Assembly: GCF_026017845.1 (NCBI RefSeq)
Contig: NZ_CP100416.1
Span: 9,612,366-9,676,365, forward strand
Source of the DNA: Amycolatopsis mediterranei
GTDB taxonomy: Bacteria; Actinomycetota; Actinomycetes; Mycobacteriales; Pseudonocardiaceae
Direction: 5' to 3'
Length of the DNA stretch: 64,000 bases
Both the position numbers and the translations under genes were made by a program. The notes under the pieces are model-generated. The model did not search any database and was not told the origin of the DNA. It saw only the letters and a list, made by a program, of their open reading frames with translations. Position 1 is the first letter of the stretch. Every line of letters starts with the position of its first letter. Below, piece after piece: positions 8,458 through 16,624 of this stretch.

Positions 8458-9018
8458 TCAGCTCGCCGCGAGGGCCTGCTTGACGAGCGGGGCGATCTGC
8501 TCCGCCGTCACCTTCGCCGGGCCGGTGTAGTTGATCAGCACCGGTGTGCCCGCCACCAGTTCGGCCGAGGCGAGCGTCGCCGTCTTCTGGCCGTCGACGT
8601 AGTAGACGGCGCCGTCGGGGAAGCCCGGGACGTCCTGCGCGCCCGGCTTCGCCTTCTTGATCGACGCCACCATCTCGGCGGGCTTGCCCTGCTTGCCCTC
8701 GTAGCGGGTCACCGCGAGCGCGCCCGCGGCCTTGCCGTCGTGCTGGTACTCGCAGCTGCGCCCCTTGCCGCCGTTGGCCGCGTTGTCCTGGACCGGGCCC
8801 GGCACCGCCGTGAGGTTGTCGAGGAACAGCGCCTTCGACACGGCGTCCGCGGGCAGCAGCTTGCACGGGTCGAGCGACGCGGCGGCGGCGTTCGTGCTCG
8901 AAGGTGCCGGCTTCGGCTTCGGGGCCGCGGAGGACGACGGGGCCTTCGCCGGTTCGTCCCCGGACGAGCAGGCGGTCAGCGCGGCAAAGGCGACAAAAGC
9001 GACAACTACGGTACGCAT
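8458..9018 (-). CDS. DUF3558 domain-containing lipoprotein
   Basis: A 186-residue predicted lipoprotein. The N-terminus MRTVVVAFVAFAALTACSSG ends in an LTAC lipobox with lipidated Cys17. A low-complexity Pro/Ala/Lys/Ser linker (about residues 22-45) leads to a folded domain beginning SLDPCKLLPADAVSKAL and containing GRSCEY, the two-cysteine pattern usual for DUF3558. This family is widespread at the surface of Pseudonocardiaceae and has no established function. It is transcribed leftward and converges with the MBL genes; it is separated from the MFS gene behind it by 76 bp. Confidence 0.88.
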   Translation of the reverse strand: MRTVVVAFVAFAALTACSSGDEPAKAPSSSAAPKPKPAPSSTNAAAASLDPCKLLPADAVSKALFLDNLTAVPGPVQDNAANGGKGRSCEYQHDGKAAGALAVTRYEGKQGKPAEMVASIKKAKPGAQDVPGFPDGAVYYVDGQKTATLASAELVAGTPVLINYTGPAKVTAEQIAPLVKQALAAS

Positions 9019-9094
9019 GTCCGCACCCTAACCCGCCCCGCCCCACCACCGCCCTCAGGGGAGAAGCTTCGCAGCGCTGATTTGATTCATCGGC

Positions 9095-10381
9095 CTACGT
9101 CGTGGGTGCCCGGTAGCGCCAGAAGGCCGGGAGCACGAACATCGACGCGCAGACCAGCACGATGACCAGCACGCCACCGACGCTCGCCGCGGCCGCGGTG
9201 CCGAACGCGGCGGCACCCCAGCCGTGGGTGAGGTCGGCGATCCGCGGGCCGCCGGCGACGACGACCGTGAAGACGCCCTGGAGCCGGCCGCGCATCTCGT
9301 CGGTGGTCGCGACCTGCAGGATCGCCATCCGGTAGACGGCGCTGACCATGTCCGCGGCGCCGGCCAGGGCCATGAAGACGACGGCGAGCCACAGCGAGTG
9401 CGCGAGCCCGAACGCGGCCACCGCCGCGCCCCACGCGCAGATCGCGACGACGACCGCGACGCCCTGGCGGTGGATGCGCGTCAGCCAGCCGGAGAAGAGC
9501 CCGATCAGCATGGCTCCCAGCGGCAGGGCGGCGTAGAGCCAGCCGAGGGCGGGGCCGCCGCCGGGCGGGTCGCCGAAGGTCCGCTCGGCCATCTCCGGGA
9601 TCAGCGCCCGCGGCATGCCGAAGACCATGGCGATGATGTCGGCGACGAAGGAGGCCAGCAGGATCTTCTGCCCGGCGAGGTACCGGAAGCCGTCGATGAC
9701 GTCCCGGACCCCGGCCCGGCGCGACGGGCCGTTGAGCGGCGGGATCGACGGCAGCCGCCAGACGGCGAAGAGGGTGATCGTCAGGGCGACGACGTCGATC
9801 AGGTAGAGGGTGGAGAGGCCGAGGACGGGGATCAGCGCACCGGCGAGCAGCGGCCCGAAGACGGCGCCGAAGGTGGACATGGTGGTGTTGAGGGCGTTCG
9901 CGGACGGCAGCAGTTCGGCGGGCACGAGCCGCGCGACGACGGCACCGCGGGTCGGCATGTTGATCGCGAAGAACGCCTGGTTGACGGCGAGCAGGCCGAG
10001 GACGAGCCAGACCGAGCCGAAGTGCGCGAAGGCCTGCAGCCAGAGGAGGGCGGAGGTGATCGCGACGCCGACGTTGGTGACGAAGAGCAGCTTCCGCCGA
10101 TCGACGGCATCGGCGACCGCGCCGCCCCAGAGCCCGAAGATCAGCAGGGGCACGAGGGCGACGAGCCCGGTGAGGCCGACGTAGGCGGAGGAGCCGGTGA
10201 GGTCGAAGACCTGCTTGGGCACGGCGACGGCGGTCAGCTGGGTCCCCACGGCGGTGACCACAGTGGACAGCCAGAGCCGCCGGAAGGCCGGGATCTTGAG
10301 CGGCCGGGTATCGACGATGATGCGGCCGAGGATCTTGCGCAAGCCCGAGCGGGGCGGCAGAGTCCCCGGTTCACCAGTCAC
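9095..10381 (-). CDS. MFS transporter (EntS/drug-exporter type)
   Basis: A 428-residue major facilitator with about 12 membrane segments. Signatures are FRRLWLSTVVTAVGTQ in the first helix, the WGGAVADAVDRRKLL loop 2-3 motif (G-x-x-x-D-R-x-x-R/K), and DEMRGRLQGVF between helices 10 and 11. The layout fits the MFS_3/EntS group that exports siderophores or drugs. The substrate cannot be told. A TTAGC-CGG-GCTAA dyad lies 12 bp before the start and may be its operator. pdxH lies behind it on the same strand, separated by a strong hairpin. Confidence 0.87.
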   Translation of the reverse strand: MTGEPGTLPPRSGLRKILGRIIVDTRPLKIPAFRRLWLSTVVTAVGTQLTAVAVPKQVFDLTGSSAYVGLTGLVALVPLLIFGLWGGAVADAVDRRKLLFVTNVGVAITSALLWLQAFAHFGSVWLVLGLLAVNQAFFAINMPTRGAVVARLVPAELLPSANALNTTMSTFGAVFGPLLAGALIPVLGLSTLYLIDVVALTITLFAVWRLPSIPPLNGPSRRAGVRDVIDGFRYLAGQKILLASFVADIIAMVFGMPRALIPEMAERTFGDPPGGGPALGWLYAALPLGAMLIGLFSGWLTRIHRQGVAVVVAICAWGAAVAAFGLAHSLWLAVVFMALAGAADMVSAVYRMAILQVATTDEMRGRLQGVFTVVVAGGPRIADLTHGWGAAAFGTAAAASVGGVLVIVLVCASMFVLPAFWRYRAPTT

Positions 10382-10392
10382 GACAGATCAGC

Positions 10393-10405
10393 TTAGCCGG
10401 GCTAA
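10393..10405. promoter_or_regulatory. Dyad upstream of the MFS gene
   Basis: TTAGCCGGGCTAA is a perfect 5+3+5 inverted repeat ending just before the leftward MFS start at 10381. Its position suits an operator or core promoter overlap. No regulator is adjacent, so the cognate factor is unknown. Confidence 0.35.
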
Positions 10406-10447
10406 CTATCTCGGGTCGCGTGATTTATGTCGCCCGGCAGCAAACGC

Positions 10448-10524
10448 CCCAATGTGGCCTTGGTTGCGCTCAACGCACCCAATGTGGCCTTCGGTGCGTT
10501 GAACGCACCGAAGGCCACATTGGG
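10448..10524. repeat. 30-bp direct repeat leading into a near-perfect 47-bp palindrome (terminator-like)
   Basis: Positions 10448-10477 and 10478-10507 are near-identical 30-bp direct repeats beginning CCCAATGTGGCCTT. The second copy also forms a perfect inverted repeat: 23-bp arms at 10478-10500 and 10502-10524 separated by one base. It sits 10 bp after the pdxH stop codon and so is positioned as the pdxH terminator. The arrangement of repeat plus inverted copy looks like a dispersed repeat element rather than a simple terminator. Confidence 0.8.
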
Positions 10525-10534
10525 GCGCTTGGGC

Positions 10535-11248
10535 TCACGGCGCCACGCGCTCGATGTTCCACCCGTCGTCGTTGCGCACGTACCGCAGCCGGTCGTGCAT
10601 CCGGTCCTCGCGCCCCTGCCAGAACTCCACCAGGTCCGGCCGGATCCGCCAGCCACCCCAGTGCGGCGGGGCCGGGATCTGCTCCACGTCCGCGAAGCGC
10701 CGCTCGATTCCGTGCAGCGCGTTGTCCAGCGCCCGGCGGCCGTCGACCACGCGGGACTGCGGGGACGCCCACGCCCCCAGCTGGGAGCCGCGGGGGCGCT
10801 GGGCCCAGTACTCCGCCGTCTCCTTGACGCCGACCTTCTCGACCTCGCCGCGGACGTGGACCTGGCGGTGGAGCGCGTACCAGGGGAACGTCACCGAGGC
10901 GTACCGGGTCGCCGTCAGGTCGTGGCTCTTCGAGGACGTGTAGTTCGTGTAGAACACCACGCCGCGGTCGTCGAGGCCCTTGCACAACACCGTCCGGGAC
11001 GATGGGCGGCCTTCGGCGTCCGCCGTCGCCAGCACCATCGCGTTCGGCTCGGCGATGCCGGCGGCCACGGCCTGGTTCAGCCAGCCTTGCAGCTGGTCGG
11101 TCCAGGTGGCCGCCAGCGCGGATTCGTCGAACGCCGCGCCGTCGTAGGCGACGCGCATTCCCGGCAGGCGCACTACGGCGTCTTCCACCTGGTCCTCGAT
11201 CTCCGGCATCATCGCCAAACCTCCGTACCCGGTCGGGGCAGCTGTCAC
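10535..11248 (-). CDS. pdxH: Pyridoxamine/pyridoxine 5'-phosphate oxidase
   Basis: An FMN-dependent oxidase of 237 residues that converts pyridoxamine or pyridoxine phosphate to pyridoxal phosphate, the last step of B6 salvage. FMN-binding signatures are SSRTVLCKGLDDRGVVFYTN and SSKSHDL; substrate-side motifs are VHVRGEVEKV and RPRGSQLGAWASPQS. The C-terminal block PHWGGWRIRPDLVEFWQG, followed by REDRMHDRL, is diagnostic. Met13 or Met14 (MMPEIED) could be the true start, since the first residues are poorly conserved. The gene is divergent from the NCS1 permease. Confidence 0.95.
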   Translation of the reverse strand: MTAAPTGYGGLAMMPEIEDQVEDAVVRLPGMRVAYDGAAFDESALAATWTDQLQGWLNQAVAAGIAEPNAMVLATADAEGRPSSRTVLCKGLDDRGVVFYTNYTSSKSHDLTATRYASVTFPWYALHRQVHVRGEVEKVGVKETAEYWAQRPRGSQLGAWASPQSRVVDGRRALDNALHGIERRFADVEQIPAPPHWGGWRIRPDLVEFWQGREDRMHDRLRYVRNDDGWNIERVAP

Positions 11249-11331
11249 TTCGGCTCATGCGACGTTAGGGCTTCGCGACCGGCAGCGGAACCCACCTAAC
11301 GGTGACACCCGCCACCCCTTTTTCGCCATCC

Positions 11332-11372
11332 AGCCGTAACTGCTGGACAACAAGCCGTAACCGCTGCGTTAC
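11332..11372. promoter_or_regulatory. Direct and inverted repeats in the pdxH/NCS1 intergenic region
   Basis: AGCCGTAACTGCTG (11332-11345) and AGCCGTAACCGCTG (11353-11366) are direct repeats 21 bp apart, and GTAAC-N6-GTTAC (11357-11372) is an overlapping inverted repeat. They lie 70-110 bp upstream of the permease start. The spacing of two helical turns suits a dimeric activator or repressor. No regulator is assigned. Confidence 0.4.
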
Positions 11373-11440
11373 CTGCCGGACCAGGATCGATACAGCAGGC
11401 ACCTACCTTCGGCGCGTTCCCCACCACCCCGGAGGCAGGC

Positions 11441-13123
11441 ATGACCGAGATCCTGTCCAGCGCCGAAGAAGCCGAAGAAAGCGCCACGCCGAAACGCCAG
11501 TACGCCCCGCTCGCGGCGAACGAGAACCGCGAGGACTACTCACTGCGCTTCGCCGCTCATTCGTTCCGGAAATGGTCCCCCTTCGTCGTCGCGACGACGG
11601 CGCTGGGCGGCATCGCCTACCTCGCCGACTTCGCGATCGGCGCCAGCATCGTCCTCTCCTACGGCTTCACCTCCGGCGTCCTGGCGATCCTCGCCGCGGC
11701 CGTCGTCATCTTCGTGACCGGCGTGCCCATCGCGGCCGCCTGCGCGAAGTCCGGAGTGGACATGGACCTGCTGACCCGCGGAGCCGGGTTCGGCTACTTC
11801 GGGTCGACGCTGACGTCGCTCGTGTACGCGAGCTTCACCGTCATCTTCTTCTCGCTCGAAGGCTCGATCATGGGCCAGGCGTTCGAGCTCGCCCTCGGCA
11901 TCCCGCTGCCCATCGGCTACCTCCTGGCCACGCTCATCGTGCTGCCCTTCGCCCTCTACGGCATGGGCGCGGTGGCGAAGATGCAGACCTGGACGCAGCC
12001 GCTGTGGCTCGCCGGGCTGGTGCTGCCGTTCGTCGTCGTGCTGGTCCGGGAGCCCGGCAAGTTCGCCGAGTTCGCGCATTTCGGCGGTACGGAGGGCGCC
12101 GGCTCCGGGTTCTCCGCGATCGGGTTCGGCCTCGGCATGGGCGTCGCGCTGTCGCTGATCGGGCAGATCGGGGAACAGGCCGACTACCTGCGGTTCATGC
12201 CCGAAAAGACCGCGGAGAACAAGCGGTCGTGGTGGGCCGCGGTGCTCGCCGCCGGACCCGGCTGGGTGATCCTCGGAGCCGCGAAGCAGATCGGTGGCGC
12301 GCTGCTGGCGTTCCTCGCCCTCGGTGTCGTCGGGAAGACGCACGCGCTCGAGCCGATCGCGCCCTACCTCGAAGCGGTGAAACCCGCTCTCGGGCCGGTG
12401 GCGCTGACGTTCGCCGCGCTGTTCGTCGTCGTCTCGCAGATCAAGATCAACACCACCAACGCCTACTCCGGGTCGCTGTCGTTCGCGAACTTCTTCTCCC
12501 GCGTGCTGCACAAGCACCCCGGCCGGGTCTGGTACGTGCTGGTCAACTGCGGGATCGCGCTCGCGCTGATGGAGTTCGGCGCGTTCGGCTTCCTGAACAA
12601 GATCCTCGGCTTCTACTCGAACGTCGCCATCGCGTGGATCGGCGCCGTCTGCGCCGACCTGGTGATCGCCAAGCCGCTGGGCCTGTCGCCGCGCTACATC
12701 GAGTTCAAGCGGGCCTACCTGCACAAGATCAACCCGGTCGGGTTCGGCTCGATGGTGGTCGCGTCGGCGGTGTCGATCGCGGCGTACTTCGGCGCGTTCG
12801 GGCCGTTCCTGGCCGCGTTCAGCCCGCTGCTGGCGCTGGTCATCGCGGTCGTGCTGGTGCCGGCGCTGGCGGTGGTGACGCGCGGCAAGTACTACCTGGC
12901 CCGGCCGAACACGGTCGCCGGCCCGGACACCGACGTCGACCTGCGGGCCACGCACACCTGTTCGGTCTGCGGCGATCCGTACGAACTGCCGGACGTCGCC
13001 GACTGCGCGAAGCAGGACGGCCCGATCTGTTCGCTGTGCTGCACGCTCGACAACACCTGCCACGACCTGTGCCAGACGACCGGCCCGGTCGCGCTCGGCC
13101 TGCCGGCGGTCCGCACGACGTAA
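11441..13123 (+). CDS. NCS1-type purine/cytosine permease with C-terminal cysteine-rich domain
   Basis: A 560-residue protein. Residues about 30-480 form an NCS1-like (purine/cytosine/allantoin) permease core with roughly 12 helices, starting at ENREDYSLRFAAHSFRKWSP and including IGEQADYLRFMP and SQIKINTTNAYSGSLSF, the family's helix-8 region. After the last helix, residues about 505-545 form a compact cysteine module with CSVCG, CAKQDG, CSLCC and CHDLC (eight Cys), expected to bind metal. Similar modules are, as I recall, found where transporter-like domains join sensor kinases, but no kinase follows here. The ATG 11441 is preceded by GGAGG. The next gene is a convergent TetR. Confidence 0.85.
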   Translation: MTEILSSAEEAEESATPKRQYAPLAANENREDYSLRFAAHSFRKWSPFVVATTALGGIAYLADFAIGASIVLSYGFTSGVLAILAAAVVIFVTGVPIAAACAKSGVDMDLLTRGAGFGYFGSTLTSLVYASFTVIFFSLEGSIMGQAFELALGIPLPIGYLLATLIVLPFALYGMGAVAKMQTWTQPLWLAGLVLPFVVVLVREPGKFAEFAHFGGTEGAGSGFSAIGFGLGMGVALSLIGQIGEQADYLRFMPEKTAENKRSWWAAVLAAGPGWVILGAAKQIGGALLAFLALGVVGKTHALEPIAPYLEAVKPALGPVALTFAALFVVVSQIKINTTNAYSGSLSFANFFSRVLHKHPGRVWYVLVNCGIALALMEFGAFGFLNKILGFYSNVAIAWIGAVCADLVIAKPLGLSPRYIEFKRAYLHKINPVGFGSMVVASAVSIAAYFGAFGPFLAAFSPLLALVIAVVLVPALAVVTRGKYYLARPNTVAGPDTDVDLRATHTCSVCGDPYELPDVADCAKQDGPICSLCCTLDNTCHDLCQTTGPVALGLPAVRTT

Positions 13124-13129
13124 GGTCCA

Positions 13130-13172
13130 TGAAGGCCCTTTCCCGGCATCCGCAGCCGGGAAAGGGCCTTCA
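13130..13172. terminator. Bidirectional hairpin between permease and TetR genes
   Basis: Perfect 18-bp arms (13130-13147 and 13155-13172) around a 7-base loop; the left arm begins TGAAGGCCCTTTCCC. It lies 6 bp after the permease stop and touches the stop of the convergent TetR gene, so it can terminate both. There is no T-tract, as is usual for high-GC actinomycetes. Confidence 0.85.
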
Positions 13173-13880
13173 CGTTCGCCGGGCTCCCCCCTGGTCCCCC
13201 GCCCGGCTCGACTCTTCCACGCCGGAGGGCGCGCCGAGGTTGCCGGGAATTTCCAAGATCTTTCCGGGGCGCATGATGGCCGCCAGCATCAGCGCGCGCA
13301 GCTCCGCGCCGACGTCCTCCACCGGCAGCGGCGGCTCGTGCGCCTGCCACTCGCGCAGCAGCCCGGTGGCCGCGCCGACCAGGGCGATCGCCGTCAGCCG
13401 GTAGTCGCGGTCGGGCGCGGCGCCGTGCTCGGCCGCGCGCCGCGCCTCCGTCTCGATGAAGGTCGCCCAGCGGTCGACCCACACCTGATGCTGCTCCTCC
13501 AGCTCCGCGCTGACGCCGACGGCTTCGACGTAGTTGAGCCTCGGCAGCCGGGGGTCCATGGTGACCGTGTCGATGAAGACGTCGAGCAGCGTGGCGATCC
13601 GGGTCATGGCGTCGGCTTCGGCGACCTTGCCGAGCGCGGCGGTGACGTGCTCCAGCGCCAGGCTGTTGATCCGGTCGTGGAGGGTGCGCAGCACGTCCTC
13701 CTTGCCGGTGAACTCCTCGTAGAAGTTCCGCGTCGACACGCCGGCGCGGGCGCAGACCTCGGTGATCTTCGTCTGCCGGAAGCCGGTGGTGGTGAACAGC
13801 TCGAGACCGGCCGTGAGCAGCCGCTCGCGGCGGTCGGCGCGACGTTGTTCGGGTGCGACGCCGCCGTACGTGCGAGCCAA
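13170..13880 (-). CDS. TetR/AcrR family regulator
   Basis: A 236-residue repressor with the helix-turn-helix ERLLTAGLELFTTTGFRQTKI followed by TEVCARAGVSTRNFYEEFTGKEDVL. The Y-E-E-F-T-G-K-E pattern is typical of TetR proteins that watch over lipid or hydrolase genes. The effector domain carries LRALMLAAIMRPGKILE near the end, and the last ~20 residues are low-complexity and run into the terminator hairpin. It is divergent from the secreted lipase, which it probably regulates. A possible site lies in the 88-bp gap, but I see no strong dyad there. Confidence 0.9.
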   Translation of the reverse strand: MARTYGGVAPEQRRADRRERLLTAGLELFTTTGFRQTKITEVCARAGVSTRNFYEEFTGKEDVLRTLHDRINSLALEHVTAALGKVAEADAMTRIATLLDVFIDTVTMDPRLPRLNYVEAVGVSAELEEQHQVWVDRWATFIETEARRAAEHGAAPDRDYRLTAIALVGAATGLLREWQAHEPPLPVEDVGAELRALMLAAIMRPGKILEIPGNLGAPSGVEESSRAGDQGGARRT

Positions 13881-13968
13881 CGGGTGTCTCCTCCTTCTGA
13901 GGGATTGCCGGATCCTACCGGGCTGGCTAAATTGTGAAAACCTCGATTACCAAACACCGGAGGCAACG

Positions 13969-15069
13969 ATGCTTCGTCGGTTACTGGTCGCCGTCGCGCT
14001 CCTGTTCGTGACAGCCGCCCCCTCGGCGCACGCGGACCCGGGCGTCCTCCTCGAACAGACGCCCACGACGGTGTTCGTCGGTCCGTTCCCGGCGCCCGTC
14101 AAGGCTTGGCACCTCCGCTACCGCTCGACCTCGGCGACCGGCGAACCGAACGCCGTCTCCGGCACGCTGCTGGTGCCGCCGACGCCGTGGCCGCACGGCG
14201 GCCCGCGGCCGTTGATCACGTACGCGGTGGGCACGCACGGCCTCGGCGACCAGTGCGCGCCTTCGAACCTCCTGGCCCACGGTGTCGAGAACGAAAGCGC
14301 GTTGCTGGCGCAGGCGTTGACGCAGGGTTGGGCCGTCGTCGTCACCGACTACGAAGGACTCGGCACGCCGGGACCGCACACGTACGCGGTCGGGCAGTCC
14401 GAAGGCCGGGCGGTGCTCGACGCGGCGCGGGCCGCGGCCCGGGTGACCGGCGCCGGGCTGTCCCCGTCCGGTCCGGTGGGCGTGTTCGGCTATTCGCAGG
14501 GCGGCCAGGCCGCGGCGTGGGCGGCCGAGCTGCAGGCCACGTACGCGCCGGCGCTGAACGTGATCGGTGTGGCGGCCGGCGGGGTCCCGGCGGACCTGAA
14601 CGCGGTGTTCGCCTCGAACGACGGCGGCGCGGCGTTCGGCCTGGTCCTCGGCGCGGCCACCGGCTTCGCGGCGGCGTACCCCGACGTGCCGTTCGCCTCG
14701 ATCCTCAACGACCGCGGCCGCGAGGCGGTGGCCCGGGTGTCGAAGGCGTGCACGATCGAGCTGGGTGCGGCGGCGCCGTTCGCGCACCTGGGGGACTTCG
14801 TGACGGTGCCGGACCCGATCCACGAGCCGCACTGGCAGGCCCGGCTGGCGGAGAACTACCTGGGCACGACCGCGCCGAAGGCCCCGGTGTACCTGTACCA
14901 CGGAACGCTGGACGAGCTGATCCCGTTCAGCGTCGGCACGGCGTTGCGCGACCGCTGGCAGTCCCTGGGCGCGGCGGTGACGTGGCAGGAGTTCCCGCTG
15001 CTGGAACACATCGGCGGCGTCTCGATCGGTGGCCCGGCGGCGATGACCTGGCTGCGCACGAAGTTCTGA
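13969..15069 (+). CDS. Secreted lipase (secretory lipase/LIP family)
   Basis: A 366-residue alpha/beta hydrolase with a Sec signal peptide (MLRRLLVAVALLFVTAAPSAHA, cleavage near residue 22). The nucleophile elbow is GYSQGG at about residue 172. An early ITYAVGTHGLGDQCAPS segment and VVVTDYEGLGTPGPHTY form the family's oxyanion and cap regions. Candidate acid and base are the Asp of YLYHGTLDELIPF and the His of PLLEHIGG. The secretory lipase family hydrolyses triacylglycerols or related esters outside the cell. ATG 13969 follows a GGAGG site; in-frame extension upstream is not signal-like. The divergent TetR gene is the likely regulator. Confidence 0.9.
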   Translation: MLRRLLVAVALLFVTAAPSAHADPGVLLEQTPTTVFVGPFPAPVKAWHLRYRSTSATGEPNAVSGTLLVPPTPWPHGGPRPLITYAVGTHGLGDQCAPSNLLAHGVENESALLAQALTQGWAVVVTDYEGLGTPGPHTYAVGQSEGRAVLDAARAAARVTGAGLSPSGPVGVFGYSQGGQAAAWAAELQATYAPALNVIGVAAGGVPADLNAVFASNDGGAAFGLVLGAATGFAAAYPDVPFASILNDRGREAVARVSKACTIELGAAAPFAHLGDFVTVPDPIHEPHWQARLAENYLGTTAPKAPVYLYHGTLDELIPFSVGTALRDRWQSLGAAVTWQEFPLLEHIGGVSIGGPAAMTWLRTKF

Positions 15070-15113
15070 CACCGGCGGGCGGCGCAGGGGGCCGCCCACG
15101 GTCGCGGAAAATC

Positions 15114-15162
15114 CGTGAAGGCCGCCTTGCGGGACGCGGAGTCCCGCAAGGCGGCCTTCACG
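15114..15162. terminator. Bidirectional hairpin between lipase and ureD
   Basis: Perfect 22-bp arms (15114-15135, 15141-15162) around GCGGA; the left arm begins CGTGAAGGCCGCCTTG. It lies between the convergent lipase and urease operon ends. It shares the GAAGGCC core with the hairpins at 10478 and 13130. Confidence 0.85.
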
Positions 15163-15218
15163 CACTCGGGCACCCGAAACTGTCGGTCCCTCCGGGTAGC
15201 GTGGAAAACGGGGGCTGC

Positions 15219-15938
15219 TCAGAACGCCGGGACCCCGGCCTCGGCCAGCCCCTTCATCGCCGTCACGGCATCCGGCGCCAGGGAGGTCACCAGCGAGCCA
15301 CCGGCCGGGAGCGGGCTGCGGGACCACCAGTCACCCGAGGCCGCCGACAGCTCCGGACCACCGACCACCAGGTCCGTGGCCAGCACCCGGCGGCCCGCCA
15401 GCACCGCCAGGCTCGCGTCCAAGCCCGCGTCCCCCACCGAAAGCGTCTGGCGCAGCACCGGCACCGAACCCCGCGTGACCGAAAGCGAAGTCGACAGCGA
15501 ACCCGGGCGCTCCCCGGCCCGCCCCAGCACCAGCACTTCCCGCGTGTGCAAGTACGCGTCCGAAGCCAGCGAAGCGCGGAAAACCGCGCGGTGCCGGGCC
15601 CTCGCCGTGATCACCGTCGGCTCCGGCAGGTACTCCAGTGACCCACCCGGCTCGACCACGACCTCCACAGTGGACAAGGATTCCTCGCCGTGCAGACCGG
15701 GCAGCGCCAGCGTCGCCGCGACGCCGGAGAGACGCAGGGAAGCCCCCCGACCGACGTGGATGGACAACAGCAGGTCATCCCCACCCAGCGGCGAAGTCGC
15801 CGAGTTGACCAGGTGCACCACGGCGGTCGAACCGGAACGCCGCCGTGGGAACAACGTCAGCGGCGCCATCGAACGCAGCTCGCGCAAGACCGTGCGCGAA
15901 CCGTCGAAGCACGCGGTCAACCGGGCGTGGGCCTTCAC
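15219..15938 (-). CDS. ureD: Urease accessory protein UreD
   Basis: A 239-residue urease maturation scaffold that, with UreF and UreG, delivers nickel to apo-urease in the cytoplasm. UreD traits are AVVHLVNSATSPLGGDDLLLSIHVGRG (here read in pieces) near the N-terminus, LEYLPEPTVITARARHR in the middle and TDLVVGGP later. It is the last gene of the leftward urease operon and overlaps the end of ureG by 4 bp (ATGA). Its length is a little under the 260-280 residues common elsewhere, as usual for actinobacterial UreD. Confidence 0.92.
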   Translation of the reverse strand: MKAHARLTACFDGSRTVLRELRSMAPLTLFPRRRSGSTAVVHLVNSATSPLGGDDLLLSIHVGRGASLRLSGVAATLALPGLHGEESLSTVEVVVEPGGSLEYLPEPTVITARARHRAVFRASLASDAYLHTREVLVLGRAGERPGSLSTSLSVTRGSVPVLRQTLSVGDAGLDASLAVLAGRRVLATDLVVGGPELSAASGDWWSRSPLPAGGSLVTSLAPDAVTAMKGLAEAGVPAF

Positions 15939-16624
15939 AGCAGGGAACGGACCCAGCCGGCCACCGCGGGCGCGTCCGGAGTGTCCACAAGAGACTGCGT
16001 GATCACCGGCAGCGAACCCCGCATCCGGTGCGCGTCCGACGTCATCACGTCCATGTCCGCGTTGACCAGGTGGGCGATGTCGATCTTGTTGATCACCAGC
16101 AGGTCCGCCGTCGTGACGCCGGGCCCGCCCTTGCGCGGCACCTTGTCCCCGCCCGCCACGTCCACCACGAAGATCTGGCTGTCCGCCAGGCCGCGGCTGA
16201 ACACCGCCGTCAGGTTGTCGCCGCCGCTCTCGATGATGACCAGGTCCAGGTCCGGGAACTTCTCCTCGAGCCGCTCGACGGCGTCGAGGTTCGCGGTGAT
16301 GTCGTCGCGGATCGCGGTGTGCGGGCAGGCACCGGTCTGCACCGCCTCGATCCGCTCCGGGTCCAGCACGCCCGCCCGGCGCAGGAAATCCGCGTCCTCG
16401 GTCGTGTAGATGTCGTTCGTGACGACAGCGAGGTTGATCTCGTCACCCAGCGCGCGGCACAACGCCGCGGTGAGCGCCGTCTTGCCCGAGCCGACCGGGC
16501 CGCCGATGCCGATCCGGTACGCGCGCCCGGCCGTCGGCGCGGCGTCGTAGTGGTCGGGCTCGCTGGCCGTCGGGTCGAAGTTGACCTCGTGGAAGTGACC
16601 GTGGCCGTGGCCTTCAGCTGGCAA
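15935..16624 (-). CDS. ureG: Urease accessory GTPase UreG
   Basis: A 229-residue SIMIBI-class GTPase that powers nickel insertion into urease. Visible motifs are a His-rich N-terminus (EGHGHGHFHE) that can hold nickel, the P-loop GIGGPVGSGKTAL, the metal-binding CPH in QTGACPHTAIR, ESGGDNL (switch region) and the base-recognising NKID. I chose TTG 16624 (LPAEGHGHG) because it has a GAGG site at good spacing and gives the usual N-terminus; no ATG or GTG in frame fits. The start lies inside the ureF end (11-bp overlap). Confidence 0.93.
   Translation of the reverse strand: MPAEGHGHGHFHEVNFDPTASEPDHYDAAPTAGRAYRIGIGGPVGSGKTALTAALCRALGDEINLAVVTNDIYTTEDADFLRRAGVLDPERIEAVQTGACPHTAIRDDITANLDAVERLEEKFPDLDLVIIESGGDNLTAVFSRGLADSQIFVVDVAGGDKVPRKGGPGVTTADLLVINKIDIAHLVNADMDVMTSDAHRMRGSLPVITQSLVDTPDAPAVAGWVRSLL

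Noticed and set aside
11540..13063. Long leftward open frame opposite the NCS1 permease
   Set aside because: It is Arg/Asp/Glu-rich antisense sequence of a clearly coding permease; high GC removes stops from this frame. The same applies to 47940-49349, 50614-52059 and 52207-55239 on the plus strand.
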